A DNA stretch of 64,000 nt, taken from Methylococcus mesophilus. Lineage in GTDB: Bacteria > Pseudomonadota > Gammaproteobacteria > Methylococcales > Methylococcaceae. The notes under the pieces were generated by a model, which saw nothing but the letters and a program-made list of their open reading frames with translations, ran no database searches and had not been told where the DNA came from. Both the position numbers and the translations under genes were made by a program. Location: the NCBI RefSeq assembly GCF_026247885.1, contig NZ_CP110921.1, forward strand, positions 558,001 through 622,000, written 5' to 3'. Below, one piece after another: positions 18,758 to 27,751 of the stretch (its first letter is position 1; each line of letters opens with the position of its first letter).

Positions 18758-19660
18758 ATGTCCACCGCACCCAATCTGTACCGCACCGACCAGTCGCTTC
18801 GCTTTCTAAAGAATGCCGCCGAAATCGAGCCGACCGGAGGCGCTCTCGGCGCATTCGTATCCGGAATCGACGCCAGCCTCCCGGTCGACCCCGCCACCCT
18901 CCTCAAGCTCCGGCAGGCCCTCAACGACCACCACATCCTGATCTTCAGCGGCCAGAAGCTGACCGACGAGGCATTCCTCCGCTTAGCCACCTACTTCGGC
19001 GCGGTGTTCATCCCGCCGGAAGACGTGCCGGTACTGGCTTCCGACAATGCCGGCAAGACCCCGGACATCATCCCGATCGCCAACGTCGAAGGCGGCTACA
19101 CCGGCAACGGCGAGCTGCACGCCCATATCGATCATCAATGGACGCCCTATCCTTCCGCGGGCTCGCTGCTGTATGCGCTGGAAGTGCCGGAAACCGGCGG
19201 CGACACCACCTGGATCAACCTCGCCCTGGCCTACGACACGCTCGACGAGGCCACCAGGCACCTCATCGACGGCCTGCAGCTCATCACCTACAATCCGTTC
19301 AAGCGCAAGCCGGGCGACCCGCGTCCCCGCTACCGGCTCGACCCGAAAGCTCTCCCCAGCAGTGAGGCCTTCCCCCACCCGCTGGTGCGCACCCATCCCG
19401 AGAGCGGCAGGAAGCTGCTGTATCTCAGCGCAGCCACCGAAGTGGAAATCGTCGGCTGGGAGCCGCAGGAGGGCGCGGCCCTGATCGAGCGGTTGCGGAC
19501 CCATCTGGCAGAGCCGCGTTTCGCCTACCGCCACCACTGGCGCGTGGGCGACATCGTGTTCTGGGACAACCAGGCGACCGTGCATGCGCGAACCCCGTTC
19601 CCCGCCGAATCGCGGCGCGTGCTCAAGCGCATCAGCCTGGCAGGAGGGCGGCCCTTCTGA
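18758..19660 (+). CDS. TauD/TfdA-family Fe(II)/2-oxoglutarate dioxygenase
   Basis: A 300-residue cytoplasmic dioxygenase. Family members hydroxylate the carbon next to a sulfonate, sulfate ester or ether oxygen using 2-oxoglutarate and O2; taurine dioxygenase releases sulfite this way. The iron ligands are visible: His123-x-Asp125 in HAHIDHQW and the distal His276 in DNQATVHAR. The 2-oxoglutarate-binding Arg lies in the C-terminal ESRRVLKRISLAG. ATG at 18758 follows AGGAG by 5 nt; the frame extends upstream but only into non-coding DNA. It heads a group with an NfsA-like reductase and a peptide deformylase, behind a sigma-54 candidate. The exact substrate is unknown. Confidence 0.9.
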   Translation: MSTAPNLYRTDQSLRFLKNAAEIEPTGGALGAFVSGIDASLPVDPATLLKLRQALNDHHILIFSGQKLTDEAFLRLATYFGAVFIPPEDVPVLASDNAGKTPDIIPIANVEGGYTGNGELHAHIDHQWTPYPSAGSLLYALEVPETGGDTTWINLALAYDTLDEATRHLIDGLQLITYNPFKRKPGDPRPRYRLDPKALPSSEAFPHPLVRTHPESGRKLLYLSAATEVEIVGWEPQEGAALIERLRTHLAEPRFAYRHHWRVGDIVFWDNQATVHARTPFPAESRRVLKRISLAGGRPF

Positions 19661-19677
19661 GCCATCGATCGAAAATC

Positions 19678-20499
19678 ATGAGCCAAGCCCGAACGCTACT
19701 CGAATCCCGTTACGGCCGGCACGAACCCCTGCCGGCCATCGCCTCGAACGCAGTCCTGGAACACCTGCTTTCCCACCGCTCGGTCCGCGCCTACACCGCC
19801 GAGCCCTTGGCGCCAGGCACGCTCGAAGCCCTGGTCGCTGCAGCCCAGTCCGCCGCCAGTTCATCCAACCTTCAGCTCTGGAGCGTGGTCGCGGTCGAAG
19901 ACGGCGCGCGGCGCGCCCGCCTGGCCGAACTGGCCGGCAACCAGGCCCACATTGTCCAGGCGCCGCTGTTCCTGGTCTGGCTGGCGGACCACGCCCGTCT
20001 GCGGCGGATCGCGGCCCAGCGAGGCATCGGCGCGGAAGGGCTCGACTGCCTGGAGATGTACACCATGGCCGTGGTCGATGCCGCGCTGGCGGCGCAGAAC
20101 GCCGTGGTCGCCGCGGAATCGTTAGGGCTGGGCACCGTCTACATCGGCGCGATGCGCAACCACCCGGAGCAGGTGGCGGCGGAACTCGGTCTGCCGCCAG
20201 GGGTGTTCGCCGTGTTCGGGCTCTGCGTCGGCCATCCCGACCCCGCCGCTGTCCCCGCCATCAAGCCGCGCCTGCCGCAGGAGGCGGTGTTACACCGGGA
20301 AACCTATGCCCTCGAAAGCCAGGACGGCGCGGTGGAGCGTTACAACGCCGCGATGTCGGAGTTCTATGCCGAACATAACATGGCGGTCTCGGGCGACTGG
20401 TCGAAACACTCCGCCTCGCGCATCTCCGGCCCCGCCAAGCTGTCCGGCCGCGACCGGCTCAAGGCGGCCCTGAACGCTCTCGGCTTCGAACTGCGCTGA
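19678..20499 (+). CDS. NADPH-dependent flavin oxidoreductase, NfsA/nitroreductase family
   Basis: A 273-residue FMN protein of the NfsA-type nitroreductase family. Typical segments: LLSHRSVRAYTAEPL near the N-terminus, AAQSAASSSNLQLWSVVAV for the FMN phosphate site, and the family signature FGLCVGHPDP followed by IKPRLPQEAVLHRE. Such enzymes reduce flavins, quinones or nitro compounds with NADPH. In this setting it could supply reduced FMN to the two-component monooxygenases, which need a separate reductase; that is inference. It starts 17 nt after the dioxygenase gene and ends 1 nt before the deformylase gene, so the three are one operon. Confidence 0.88.
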   Translation: MSQARTLLESRYGRHEPLPAIASNAVLEHLLSHRSVRAYTAEPLAPGTLEALVAAAQSAASSSNLQLWSVVAVEDGARRARLAELAGNQAHIVQAPLFLVWLADHARLRRIAAQRGIGAEGLDCLEMYTMAVVDAALAAQNAVVAAESLGLGTVYIGAMRNHPEQVAAELGLPPGVFAVFGLCVGHPDPAAVPAIKPRLPQEAVLHRETYALESQDGAVERYNAAMSEFYAEHNMAVSGDWSKHSASRISGPAKLSGRDRLKAALNALGFELR

Positions 20500-20500
20500 C

Positions 20501-21076
20501 ATGGACGGCCTTGCCCTCAGGCTGAAGATCGTCCAGGCCGGCGAACCGGTGCTGCGGCAGCGGGCGCGTCCCTTGAGCCCGGAGGAAATCCGTAGCGCCG
20601 CGATCCAGGCGCTGATCGAGCACATGCGCGAGACGATGCGCGACGCGCCGGGCGTGGGACTCGCCGCGCCGCAGATCGGCCAGGGTCTGCAACTGGCCGT
20701 CATCGAAGACCGCGCCGACTACCAGAAGGGCCTGTCGGCCGAGGAACTGGCGGCGCGAGGACGCGAACCGGTGCCCTTCCACGTCATCGTCAATCCGGAA
20801 ATCGTCGCCCGCTCGGAAGAGACCGACGTCTTCCACGAAGGCTGCCTGAGCCTCGCCGGCTTCAGCGCACGGGTGGAGCGCGCCCGCTCGGTGCGGGTGT
20901 CCTGCCTGGACCACCGCGGAGAAACGCGGATCATCGAGGCCAGCGGCTGGTATGCCCGTATCCTGCAGCACGAGATCGACCACCTGCACGGCGGGCTCTA
21001 CATCGACCGCATGGACCCGCGCAGCTTCGCCAGCCAGGCCAACTACGCCCGCTACGGGGACGGCGAAACCGACTGA
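20501..21076 (+). CDS. def: Peptide deformylase
   Basis: A 191-residue metalloenzyme that removes the formyl group from nascent proteins. All three family motifs are present: GVGLAAPQ (motif I), EGCLS with the metal-ligand cysteine (motif II) and HEIDH with two ligand histidines and the catalytic glutamate (motif III). It contains an inserted loop DYQKGLSAEELAARGREPVPF before the central strand, as in longer type-I forms. Being placed in an operon with a TauD-like dioxygenase rather than with fmt suggests a secondary deformylase, or one serving another N-formyl substrate; that is inference. Confidence 0.92.
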   Translation: MDGLALRLKIVQAGEPVLRQRARPLSPEEIRSAAIQALIEHMRETMRDAPGVGLAAPQIGQGLQLAVIEDRADYQKGLSAEELAARGREPVPFHVIVNPEIVARSEETDVFHEGCLSLAGFSARVERARSVRVSCLDHRGETRIIEASGWYARILQHEIDHLHGGLYIDRMDPRSFASQANYARYGDGETD

Positions 21077-21181
21077 CGCCGGAGCTGAGGATGCTTGTCC
21101 AGCAGCACTTTCGCAGCAGCGCATGGCTCCATGAACACAGGCCTGCCGGCTGAACCGGGAGGAATCGGGGGCTTAGACGAA

Positions 21182-21197
21182 TGGCACGGACCCTGCT
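21182..21197 (+). promoter_or_regulatory. Sigma-54 promoter candidate for the GST gene
   Basis: TGGCACGGACCCTGCT matches TGGCAYRN4TTGCW at all but one fixed position (C for the first T of the -12 box), with GG and GC exactly 10 nt apart. Predicted start near 21208 gives a leader of about 139 nt. Confidence 0.65.
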
Positions 21198-21346
21198 CTT
21201 TCCGCAATAGGCGAAGACAGGCATAGCGACCGGAAAGCCCGCCGCGGGTCCAGCATCAGCCCACACGCCCCTTCCGGCAACGCGCGCGCCAGGGACAAGG
21301 AGCGTCTTCGCCCTTCCCGAAATCACTCAAGCATTGGAGACCGCTC

Positions 21347-21985
21347 ATGCCCACGCTTTACGTCGCCCCCGGCGCCTGCTCCTTCGGAGCCCACGTCGTC
21401 TTGAAGGAACTCGGCATCCCCCACGAGATTGCCGTCGTACCGCTGCGCACGCCCGATTCGCCGATCCATCGGGTCAACCCGCTGGGACGGGTGCCGGCAC
21501 TGAAGCTGGATTCCGGCGAAGTGCTGACCGAAAACGGCGCCATTCTGCCTTTTCTCGGCGACCTCAAACCGGAAGCCGGGCTGTTCGGCCCGGCGGGCTC
21601 GGTCGAGCGCGCCCGCATCCAGGAGTGGATAGGATTCCTCAACTCCGAGCTGCATCCCGCCTTCCGACCCGTGAACCGCCCGGAGATTTTCCACGACGAC
21701 GGCGCAGCCCACGACGCGATCAAGGCGAAAGGCGCCGAACGCCTGCTGCAACTGCTCCACTTCGTGGACCGCAAGCTGGAAGGAAAGACCTGGGCCATCG
21801 GCGACCGCTTCACCATTGCCGACGCCTACCTGGGCGTGTTCTGGCGCTGGCTCCATCGCACCCAAAGCCCCTGGCTGGCGCAGTTGCCGAACCTGGCCGC
21901 CTTCGGCGCCCGCTTCGACCAGCGTCCCTCGGTGCAGGCCGCACTCGCCGCGGAAACAGCTCCCCCTCAGCAGAAAGCCGCTTGA
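21347..21985 (+). CDS. Glutathione S-transferase family protein
   Basis: A 212-residue cytosolic GST. The thioredoxin-like N-terminal domain starts MPTLYVAPGACSFGAHVVLKELG, with the beta-class style GACS segment holding the likely catalytic Cys/Ser. The cis-proline glutathione site is GRVPALKLDSGEVLTENGAI, with NGAI in place of the usual SxAI. The helical C-terminal domain contains the capping motif GDRFTIADAYLGVF. ATG follows GGAG by 7 nt. It has its own sigma-54 candidate upstream and a hairpin after the stop. Conjugation, dehalogenation or thiol transfer on a substrate of the surrounding pathway is possible; none can be fixed. Confidence 0.9.
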   Translation: MPTLYVAPGACSFGAHVVLKELGIPHEIAVVPLRTPDSPIHRVNPLGRVPALKLDSGEVLTENGAILPFLGDLKPEAGLFGPAGSVERARIQEWIGFLNSELHPAFRPVNRPEIFHDDGAAHDAIKAKGAERLLQLLHFVDRKLEGKTWAIGDRFTIADAYLGVFWRWLHRTQSPWLAQLPNLAAFGARFDQRPSVQAALAAETAPPQQKAA

Positions 21986-22007
21986 TCGGCTAAGACCGGC
22001 ATCTACA

Positions 22008-22033
22008 GGGGCCGCGCCAGGCGGCCCCGCTCA
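22008..22033 (+). terminator. Terminator after the GST gene
   Basis: A perfect 8-bp stem GGGGCCGC/GCGGCCCC with loop GCCAG, followed by GCTCATTT. The stem is strong but the T tract poor. Confidence 0.5.
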
Positions 22034-22160
22034 TTTACCTCGCGAGGTTGGCGCGCCGTGCTTCCCAGCCCACAGCTTCGACTGATTGGCACCGCCGGCG
22101 TGACCTACGGTCAGCCAATACCCGCGTCAGATGTCGAACCCCCGAACTTTCCAAACCCGA

Positions 22161-23483
22161 CTATCTGGCTCCCCGCCGCTTTGGCCCCCCACGGCGGCCC
22201 TTCCGCTTGGTGTAGCGCCATTGCGATCCCCCGGCGGGTCCGCGCAGCGCTGAGGCCGAGGCTGCGTGGGGAAACCGGTCCATGGTCCGCAACACCGGAA
22301 ACAGGTACATCCAGGCCGCGGTCACCACCAGCGTCGCGACGCCGCCGAAGACCACCGCCGGCACCAGCCCCAGCAGCACGACGCTGGCCCCGGATTCGAA
22401 TTCGCCCAGTTCGTTCGACGCCCCGATGAACACCGAGTTGACGGCGCTGACCCGTCCGCGGATCGCGTCCGGCGTCTCGAACTGGACCAGGATGTGGCGG
22501 ATGTACATGCTGACCATGTCACCGGCGCCGAGCAGGAACAGCGCCACCAAAGACACGGCAAAGTTCGTCGACAGGCCGAACACGATCGTGGCGGCGCCAA
22601 AAACCGCTACGCCGCCGAACATCCAGTGCCCCACCCGGCGCGTGATGGGCGCATGGGCCAGGGCGACCGCCGTCAACGCGGCCCCCACGCCCGGCGCGGT
22701 GCGCAGGATGCCCAGCCCCGTCGGCCCGACGTGCAGTACGTCGTTGGCATAAGCCGGCAGCAGCGCGGTCGCGCCGCCGAACAGCACGGCGAACAGGTCG
22801 AGCGAGATCGCCCCCAGCACGACCGGACGTGAACGTACGAAGCGCAGGCCTTCCAGCAGGGTATGCCAGGTCGCCGGTTCGCGCTGCCTGCGCTGGAACC
22901 CGGTATGCACGAAGGCGATCGAGACCGTAGCCAGCGCGATCAGGCCGGCCACGACGGTGTACACGGTTTCCGGGCCAGCCAGGTACAGCAGCCCGCCGAC
23001 GGTCGGGCCCCCGATCACCGCCACGTGGAAAGCCGAGGAACTGATCGCGACGGCATTGCCGAAATCCTCCGCGGGCACCAGGCTCATCACGATCGCCTGG
23101 GTGGTGGGCATGACGAAGGCCCGCGCCACGCCGAATACGGCCATCACCGCCAGCACCGGCCAGATCTCGCGCAGGCCGAACAGCGTAAACGCCAGCAGGG
23201 CCAGGGCGCAGAGCAGGTCGACCGCGAAGCAGACCGCCAGAATCCAGCGCTTGTCGTGATGGTCCGCCACCTGCCCCGCCACCAGCACCAGCGCCGCGAA
23301 GGGGAGAAATTGCGCCAGACCGACCAGGCCGAGGTCCAGCGCCTCGCCGGTGATCGCGTAGACCTGCCAGCCGACGGCGACGCTCTGAATCTGCAAGGCG
23401 ATCTGGACAAGGAAGCGGGAGCCCAGGAACAAGGCGAAATTGCGGTGGCGCAGGGCGGAAAAGCCCTTCAAAGAATCGGACAT
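22161..23483 (-). CDS. MFS transporter, EntS-like
   Basis: A 440-residue major facilitator with about 12 helices. N-terminal FSALRHRNFALFLGSRFLVQIALQIQSVAVGWQVYAITG and VLVAGQVADHHDKRWIL (the A-loop) are typical of the EntS/MFS-3 branch of exporters. The C-terminus is basic (GGSQWRYTKRKGRRGGPKRRGAR). No close functional marker is present. It follows the aldo/keto reductase/methyltransferase genes on the same strand but a terminator lies between, so it may be transcribed on its own. Export of a small metabolite is the usual role of this branch. Confidence 0.85.
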   Translation of the reverse strand: MSDSLKGFSALRHRNFALFLGSRFLVQIALQIQSVAVGWQVYAITGEALDLGLVGLAQFLPFAALVLVAGQVADHHDKRWILAVCFAVDLLCALALLAFTLFGLREIWPVLAVMAVFGVARAFVMPTTQAIVMSLVPAEDFGNAVAISSSAFHVAVIGGPTVGGLLYLAGPETVYTVVAGLIALATVSIAFVHTGFQRRQREPATWHTLLEGLRFVRSRPVVLGAISLDLFAVLFGGATALLPAYANDVLHVGPTGLGILRTAPGVGAALTAVALAHAPITRRVGHWMFGGVAVFGAATIVFGLSTNFAVSLVALFLLGAGDMVSMYIRHILVQFETPDAIRGRVSAVNSVFIGASNELGEFESGASVVLLGLVPAVVFGGVATLVVTAAWMYLFPVLRTMDRFPHAASASALRGPAGGSQWRYTKRKGRRGGPKRRGAR

Positions 23484-23510
23484 CGGCGGCTCGAAAAGAA
23501 AACAAAAAAG

Positions 23511-23556
23511 CCCGCCGCAAAAACGAGAGGCCCGGCCCTCGTCGAGAACCGGGCCT
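23511..23556 (-). terminator. Intrinsic terminator of the methyltransferase/aldo-keto reductase operon
   Basis: On the minus strand AGGCCCGG and CCGGGCCT form an 8-bp stem followed by CTCGTTTTT, and a second T run (TTTTTTG) comes 13 nt later. It lies between the aldo/keto reductase stop and the MFS start. Confidence 0.62.
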
Positions 23557-23583
23557 TCGACCCTTCCGGCGGACGAACCCGGC

Positions 23584-24633
23584 TCAGGGCGAGGGGTTCG
23601 GGTAGGTATTGTGAATGGCTTCGATGCCTTCGGCCACAGTTGGCGGCAATTCGAGGTCGATGCTGGCGAGATTGCTGCGCAACTGCGCCAACGTCGTCGC
23701 CCCGATGATGTTGCTGGTCAGGAACGGCCGGCTGTTGACATAGGCCAGCGCCGCCTGCGCCGGGTCCAAACCGTGGTCGCGCGCCAAGCCGACATAGGCC
23801 GATACGGCCTTCTCGGCTTCCGGGCTGTTGTAGCGGGCGAAGCGGTCCCACAGGCTGAGGCGGGCGCCTTCGGGTTTCGCACCGTTCAGGTATTTGCCGG
23901 ACAGCACGCCGAAAGCGAGCGGCGAATAGGCCAGGAGGCTGACGTCTTCGCGGTGCGAAAACTCGGCCAGACCCACCTCGTAGGTACGGTTCAGCAGGCT
24001 GTACGGGTTCTGAATGCTGGCGATGCGCGGCCCCACGCCTTTTTCCGAAAGCGAGAGGAACTGGGACACCCCCCAGGGCGTTTCGTTGGACACGCCGACG
24101 TGGCGGATCTTGCCGGCCTTGACCAGATCGCCCAGCACTTCGAGCGTCTCCTGGATCGGCACGGTGAATTCGTCGGCGATATGGCTGTAGCCCAGCCGTC
24201 CGAAATGATTGGTGCTGCGGTCCGGCCAATGCAGCTGGTATAAGTCGATGTAATCGGTCTGCAAGCGCTGCAGGCTGCCTTCCACGGCGGCTTCCAGATT
24301 CTTGCGGTCGAAGTGCGATACGCCGCCCCGCACATGGGCCGCCTGCGGCAGCAAACGGGACGGACCCGCGGCCTTGGTGGCCAGGATCACTTGCTCGCGC
24401 CTGCCGCTCTTCTTGAACCAGGAGCCGATGATGCGCTCGGTGGCGCCGTAGGTTTCCGGCTTTGGCGGCACCGAGTACATCTCCGCCGTGTCGATGAAAT
24501 TGACGCCGGCGTCCAGCGCCAGATCCAGTTGTTCGTGACCGTCCTTTTCGCTGTTCTGTTCGCCGAAGGTCATGGTGCCGAGACAGATCCGGCTCACTTC
24601 GAGGCCGGTGCGTCCCAGGGGAGAAAACTTCAT
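23584..24633 (-). CDS. tas: NADP(H)-dependent aldo/keto reductase, Tas-like
   Basis: A 349-residue aldo/keto reductase resembling E. coli Tas throughout: LGLGTMTFGEQNSE corresponds to CLGTMTFGEQNSEKDGH here, and ETYGATERIIGSW, RLQTDYIDLYQLHWPDR, GVSNETPWGV, IQNPYSLLNRTYEVGLAEFS and SGKYLNGAKPEGAR are all present. The catalytic tetrad is Asp and Tyr in DTAEMY, Lys in LATKAAG and His in LHWPDR. These enzymes reduce carbonyls with NADPH; Tas itself has no settled substrate. Its start overlaps the methyltransferase stop (TAATG), which implies translational coupling and a shared task. Confidence 0.9.
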   Translation of the reverse strand: MKFSPLGRTGLEVSRICLGTMTFGEQNSEKDGHEQLDLALDAGVNFIDTAEMYSVPPKPETYGATERIIGSWFKKSGRREQVILATKAAGPSRLLPQAAHVRGGVSHFDRKNLEAAVEGSLQRLQTDYIDLYQLHWPDRSTNHFGRLGYSHIADEFTVPIQETLEVLGDLVKAGKIRHVGVSNETPWGVSQFLSLSEKGVGPRIASIQNPYSLLNRTYEVGLAEFSHREDVSLLAYSPLAFGVLSGKYLNGAKPEGARLSLWDRFARYNSPEAEKAVSAYVGLARDHGLDPAQAALAYVNSRPFLTSNIIGATTLAQLRSNLASIDLELPPTVAEGIEAIHNTYPNPSP

Positions 24634-25460
24634 TACGTGGTGCTCCTTGTCGTTGGGGATGGATCAAGCTTTTCCGCCACCGCGAAGATCAGGTTCCGGG
24701 TCAGCACGATGCCCTCCGGCCCCCGGAGCTTCGCCAGCTCGGACTTGATTTCTTCGATGGCCGAAGCCCTCAGCGCGGCCGGCAGCGTGCCCAGAAAATT
24801 GCCGAAGGAACTCGATCTGGAGAAATCGATGACCGTCGCGGGGTTGTCGAAATGGTCGACGAAGCTGCGGATTTCGAGCGAACGAACCCGGAAACCTGCT
24901 CGCTCCAGCAGCGCCGCCAGTTCCGCCGACGTCACCTTGTAGGGCGTCGTGGCAGAAACCACGGGGTGCGCGGCGTAAGGCGGACGCTCGACCACCGACT
25001 GCACGATCCGCTCCAGCGCATGCGGCCGCTCCCTGGAGGCGGTGCTGATGCCGAGCCGGCCGCCGGGTTTCAGCACCCGGTAGGCTTCGGCCAGGCTGCC
25101 GGCCTTCTCGGGCAGCCAGTGGAAGACGCTGTTAAGAAACACCGCATCGAAACTGTCGGCCGGGAAATCGCGGAGATTCTCGCTGCGGCCCTCGCGGAAC
25201 AACAGGTTGGCGGCACCGCGCCGCTTGGCGATCTCGACCCGCAGCGGCAGCGGATCGACGCCCACCACCCAGCCTTCTTCACCCACCAGTCCGGCAGCGT
25301 ATTCGGTCAGCCGGCCGGTGCCGCAACCCACATCCAGCACGCGCTGGCCTCGGCCCAGGCCGAGGTCGCCGAGCAGCAGCTTGCCGTGGTTGTACTGCTT
25401 GTCGCTGAGATCTTCGTATTGCCGGGCCAATACCGGCGTATCCAGGGCCAGAGTCGTCAT
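24633..25460 (-). CDS. Class I SAM-dependent methyltransferase, paralog of the 3557 gene
   Basis: A 275-residue methyltransferase-11 protein: motif I VLDVGCGTGRLTEYA, motif II GVDPLPLRVEIAKRR, and RVLKPGGRLGISTASRERPHALERI. Across its length it parallels the protein encoded at 3557-4363, including the SSSFGNFLGTLPAALRASAIEEIKSEL segment near the C-terminus. It is the first gene of a minus-strand operon with a Tas-like reductase and is divergent from an OYE-family gene. Both copies therefore travel with redox enzymes. The substrate is unknown. A weak sigma-54 motif lies upstream at 25496-25511. Confidence 0.87.
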   Translation of the reverse strand: MTTLALDTPVLARQYEDLSDKQYNHGKLLLGDLGLGRGQRVLDVGCGTGRLTEYAAGLVGEEGWVVGVDPLPLRVEIAKRRGAANLLFREGRSENLRDFPADSFDAVFLNSVFHWLPEKAGSLAEAYRVLKPGGRLGISTASRERPHALERIVQSVVERPPYAAHPVVSATTPYKVTSAELAALLERAGFRVRSLEIRSFVDHFDNPATVIDFSRSSSFGNFLGTLPAALRASAIEEIKSELAKLRGPEGIVLTRNLIFAVAEKLDPSPTTRSTT

Positions 25461-25495
25461 GGCGAATCCTCAAAGGGTGGGGACAAACAGTACGA

Positions 25496-25511
25496 AGCAG
25501 GAACCGGACCA
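25496..25511 (-). promoter_or_regulatory. Weak sigma-54 promoter candidate for the methyltransferase/Tas operon
   Basis: On the minus strand TGGTCCGGTTCCTGCT keeps GG and GC 10 nt apart and the CTGCT end seen at other sites, but has TC for CA after GG. Leader would be about 25 nt. Confidence 0.35.
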
Positions 25512-25644
25512 GGCAGCAACCCGCGGGCTCCCGCCCCGAGGCTCCGAAGCCGTGTTGGCCGGCCACCAGCGAGACACCAGGGGATGGTGATATGGCAACA
25601 TTCGGCGCTGTCCCCAGGGCAGCAGCGGCGGTTCGGGCGTATGC

Positions 25645-25660
25645 TGGCACCGTTTCTGCT
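25645..25660 (+). promoter_or_regulatory. Sigma-54 promoter candidate for the OYE/aldo-keto reductase operon
   Basis: TGGCACCGTTTCTGCT: perfect TGGCAC, GG and GC 10 nt apart, CTGCT in the -12 box. Predicted start near 25671, about 21 nt before the OYE start codon. Confidence 0.62.
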
Positions 25661-25691
25661 GGAGTCTTGATCCCGTCCCGAGGAAACCTGC

Positions 25692-26747
25692 ATGAGCGCA
25701 ACCCAACTCAAACCCATCCCAGCCAGCCAAGGGCTGCTGTTCTCTCCGTTCCGGCTGCGCGGCATCGAATTCCGCAACCGCACGGTGCTCTCGCCGATGT
25801 GCCAGTACGCCGCCGCCGAAGATGGCCTTGCCAGCGACTGGCACCTGGTTCATTACGGCGCCCGCGCGCTCGGCGGCATCGGCCTCAGCATCGTGGAAGC
25901 CGCAGCGGTGACTCCGGGCGGGCGCATCAGCCCGGCCGACTTGGGGCTATGGGCCGACGAACAGGTCCCGGCCCTCAAACGGGTCACAGACTTCATCCGC
26001 GCCCAAGGCTCCGTCGCCGGCATCCAGCTCGCCCATGCCGGCCGCAAGGCCAGCAGTCACGGCGCCGCGATCGGGCCGAGCCCGTTGGCATTCGGCCCCG
26101 GCTCCCCCGTTCCGCGGGCGTTGGACGACACCGGCCTCGAACAGCTCATAGCCGCCTTCGTCCTGGCGGCGAAACGCGCCCTCGCCGCCGGATTCGAGGT
26201 CGTAGAGTTGCACATGGCCCACGGCTACCTGCTGCATTCGTTTCTGTCGCCCTTGAGCAATCGGCGCGACGACGCCTACGGCGGCTCCTTCGACAACCGG
26301 GCCCGGTTCCCGCTGGCGGTCGCCGCCGCCGTACGCGCCGTGTGGCCGGACGAACTGCCCTTGTTGGTGCGCATTTCCGCGACCGACTGGGCAGAAGGTG
26401 GATGGGATCTGGAACAGTCGGTCCGCTTCGCCGGCCTGCTCGGCGAACTCGGGGTGGATCTGATCGACGTTTCCAGCGGCGGCACGCTGCCCGACGCCGT
26501 TCCCCCTGCCGCGCCGGGCTACCAGGTCCCCTTCGCCCGGGCGATCCGGGAGCGCACCGGACTCCCCACCGGCGCGGTCGGCCTCATCACCGAACCACGT
26601 CAGGCCGAAGACATCCTCGTGTCCGGCAGCGCTGACGCCATCTTCCTTGGCCGCGAGCTGCTGCGGCGGCCGCACTGGCCGTTGAACGCCGCGGCTCTGC
26701 TTGGCGCCGACATCGGCTGGCCGGAACGCTACGCCAGAGCACGTTAA
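25692..26747 (+). CDS. NADH:flavin oxidoreductase, Old Yellow Enzyme family (YqjM/XenA-like)
   Basis: A 351-residue FMN TIM-barrel ene-reductase. It opens [30 protein letters not shown], with the cysteine that tunes the flavin in the YqjM/XenA group, followed by [17 protein letters not shown]. The substrate-binding pair is in [14 protein letters not shown], and [30 protein letters not shown] is the family signature. Such enzymes reduce activated C=C bonds or nitro groups with NAD(P)H. GAGGAAACCTGC precedes the ATG. An aldo/keto reductase gene follows after 25 nt, probably in the same operon. The natural substrate is unknown. Confidence 0.92.
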   Translation: MSATQLKPIPASQGLLFSPFRLRGIEFRNRTVLSPMCQYAAAEDGLASDWHLVHYGARALGGIGLSIVEAAAVTPGGRISPADLGLWADEQVPALKRVTDFIRAQGSVAGIQLAHAGRKASSHGAAIGPSPLAFGPGSPVPRALDDTGLEQLIAAFVLAAKRALAAGFEVVELHMAHGYLLHSFLSPLSNRRDDAYGGSFDNRARFPLAVAAAVRAVWPDELPLLVRISATDWAEGGWDLEQSVRFAGLLGELGVDLIDVSSGGTLPDAVPPAAPGYQVPFARAIRERTGLPTGAVGLITEPRQAEDILVSGSADAIFLGRELLRRPHWPLNAAALLGADIGWPERYARAR

Positions 26748-26772
26748 CCTCACATACGACTAGAAAACGACC

Positions 26773-27744
26773 ATGACCGTCCCCTATACCCGTCTCGGCC
26801 GCACCGGCCTCAAAGTCAGCCGCCTCTGCCTGGGCACCATGAACTTCGGTCCGCAGACCAGGGAAGCCGACAGCTTCGCCATCATGGACAAAGCCCTGGA
26901 GCTGGGCATCAATTTCTTCGACACCGCCAACGTCTACGGCTGGAAGCTGGGCGAAGGCGTGACCGAGCAGATCGTCGGCCGCTGGCTGGCCCAGGGCGGA
27001 CGGCGCGAGAACATCGTGCTGGCCACCAAGGTTTACGGCCGCATGGGCGAAGGCCCCAACGACCAGCGCCTGTCCGCCTACCACATCAGGCGGGCGGTCG
27101 AAGACAGCCTGCGGCGGCTCAAGACCGACCACATCGACCTCTACCAGATGCACCACGTCGACCGCGAAACGCCCTTGGAAGAAATCTGGCAAGCCTTCGA
27201 GCAACTGGTCCAGCAGGGCAAGGTGCTGTATGTCGGCAGCAGCAACTTCGCCGGCTGGCAGCTCGCCCACGCGCAGGGGCTGGCCTCGGCGCGGCACTTT
27301 CTCGGACTGGTGTCCGAGCAGAGCCTGTACAACCTGGCCGAGCGGGCGATCGAGTTGGAAGTGATCCCGGCGGCCCGCGCCCTGGGCATCGGCATCATCC
27401 CCTGGAGCCCGCTGGCGCGCGGCGCGCTGGCCGGCGACATCCACGCCAAGAGCGGCCGGCGCGGTTCGGAGCTGACGCAGAAATTCATCGAGAAACACCT
27501 AGACCGGATCGAGCGCTACGAGGCCTACTCCGCCGAACTCGGGGAAAAGCCAGCCGATCTGGCTCTCGCCTGGCTGCTGCACAACCCGGCGGTGACGGCG
27601 CCCATCATCGGCCCGCGCACGCTGGAACAGCTGGAAGGCAGCCTGCGGGCGCTGGAGATCGAGCTGACGCCGGAGACGCTGAAAACGCTGGACGAAATCT
27701 GGCCCGGACCCGGCGGCGAGGCACCGGAAGCCTATGCCTGGTGA
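26773..27744 (+). CDS. Aldo/keto reductase
   Basis: A 323-residue NADPH-dependent aldo/keto reductase. It begins YTRLGRTGLKVSRLCLGTMNFG; the catalytic residues are Asp and Tyr in FFDTANVYGW, Lys in LATKVYG and His in YQMHHVDRETP. The cofactor region includes YVGSSNFAGWQLA and SLYNLAERAIELEVIPAARALGIGIIPWSPLARGAL. It differs clearly from the Tas-like enzyme at 23584. It lies directly downstream of the OYE-family gene and probably acts on a related carbonyl. Confidence 0.9.
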   Translation: MTVPYTRLGRTGLKVSRLCLGTMNFGPQTREADSFAIMDKALELGINFFDTANVYGWKLGEGVTEQIVGRWLAQGGRRENIVLATKVYGRMGEGPNDQRLSAYHIRRAVEDSLRRLKTDHIDLYQMHHVDRETPLEEIWQAFEQLVQQGKVLYVGSSNFAGWQLAHAQGLASARHFLGLVSEQSLYNLAERAIELEVIPAARALGIGIIPWSPLARGALAGDIHAKSGRRGSELTQKFIEKHLDRIERYEAYSAELGEKPADLALAWLLHNPAVTAPIIGPRTLEQLEGSLRALEIELTPETLKTLDEIWPGPGGEAPEAYAW

Positions 27745-27751
27745 CATCCCC

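Noticed and set aside
25593-25608. TGGCAACATTCGGCGC as a second sigma-54 site before the OYE gene
   Set aside because: The base pair 10 nt after GG is not GC, and the better site at 25645 lies closer to the gene.
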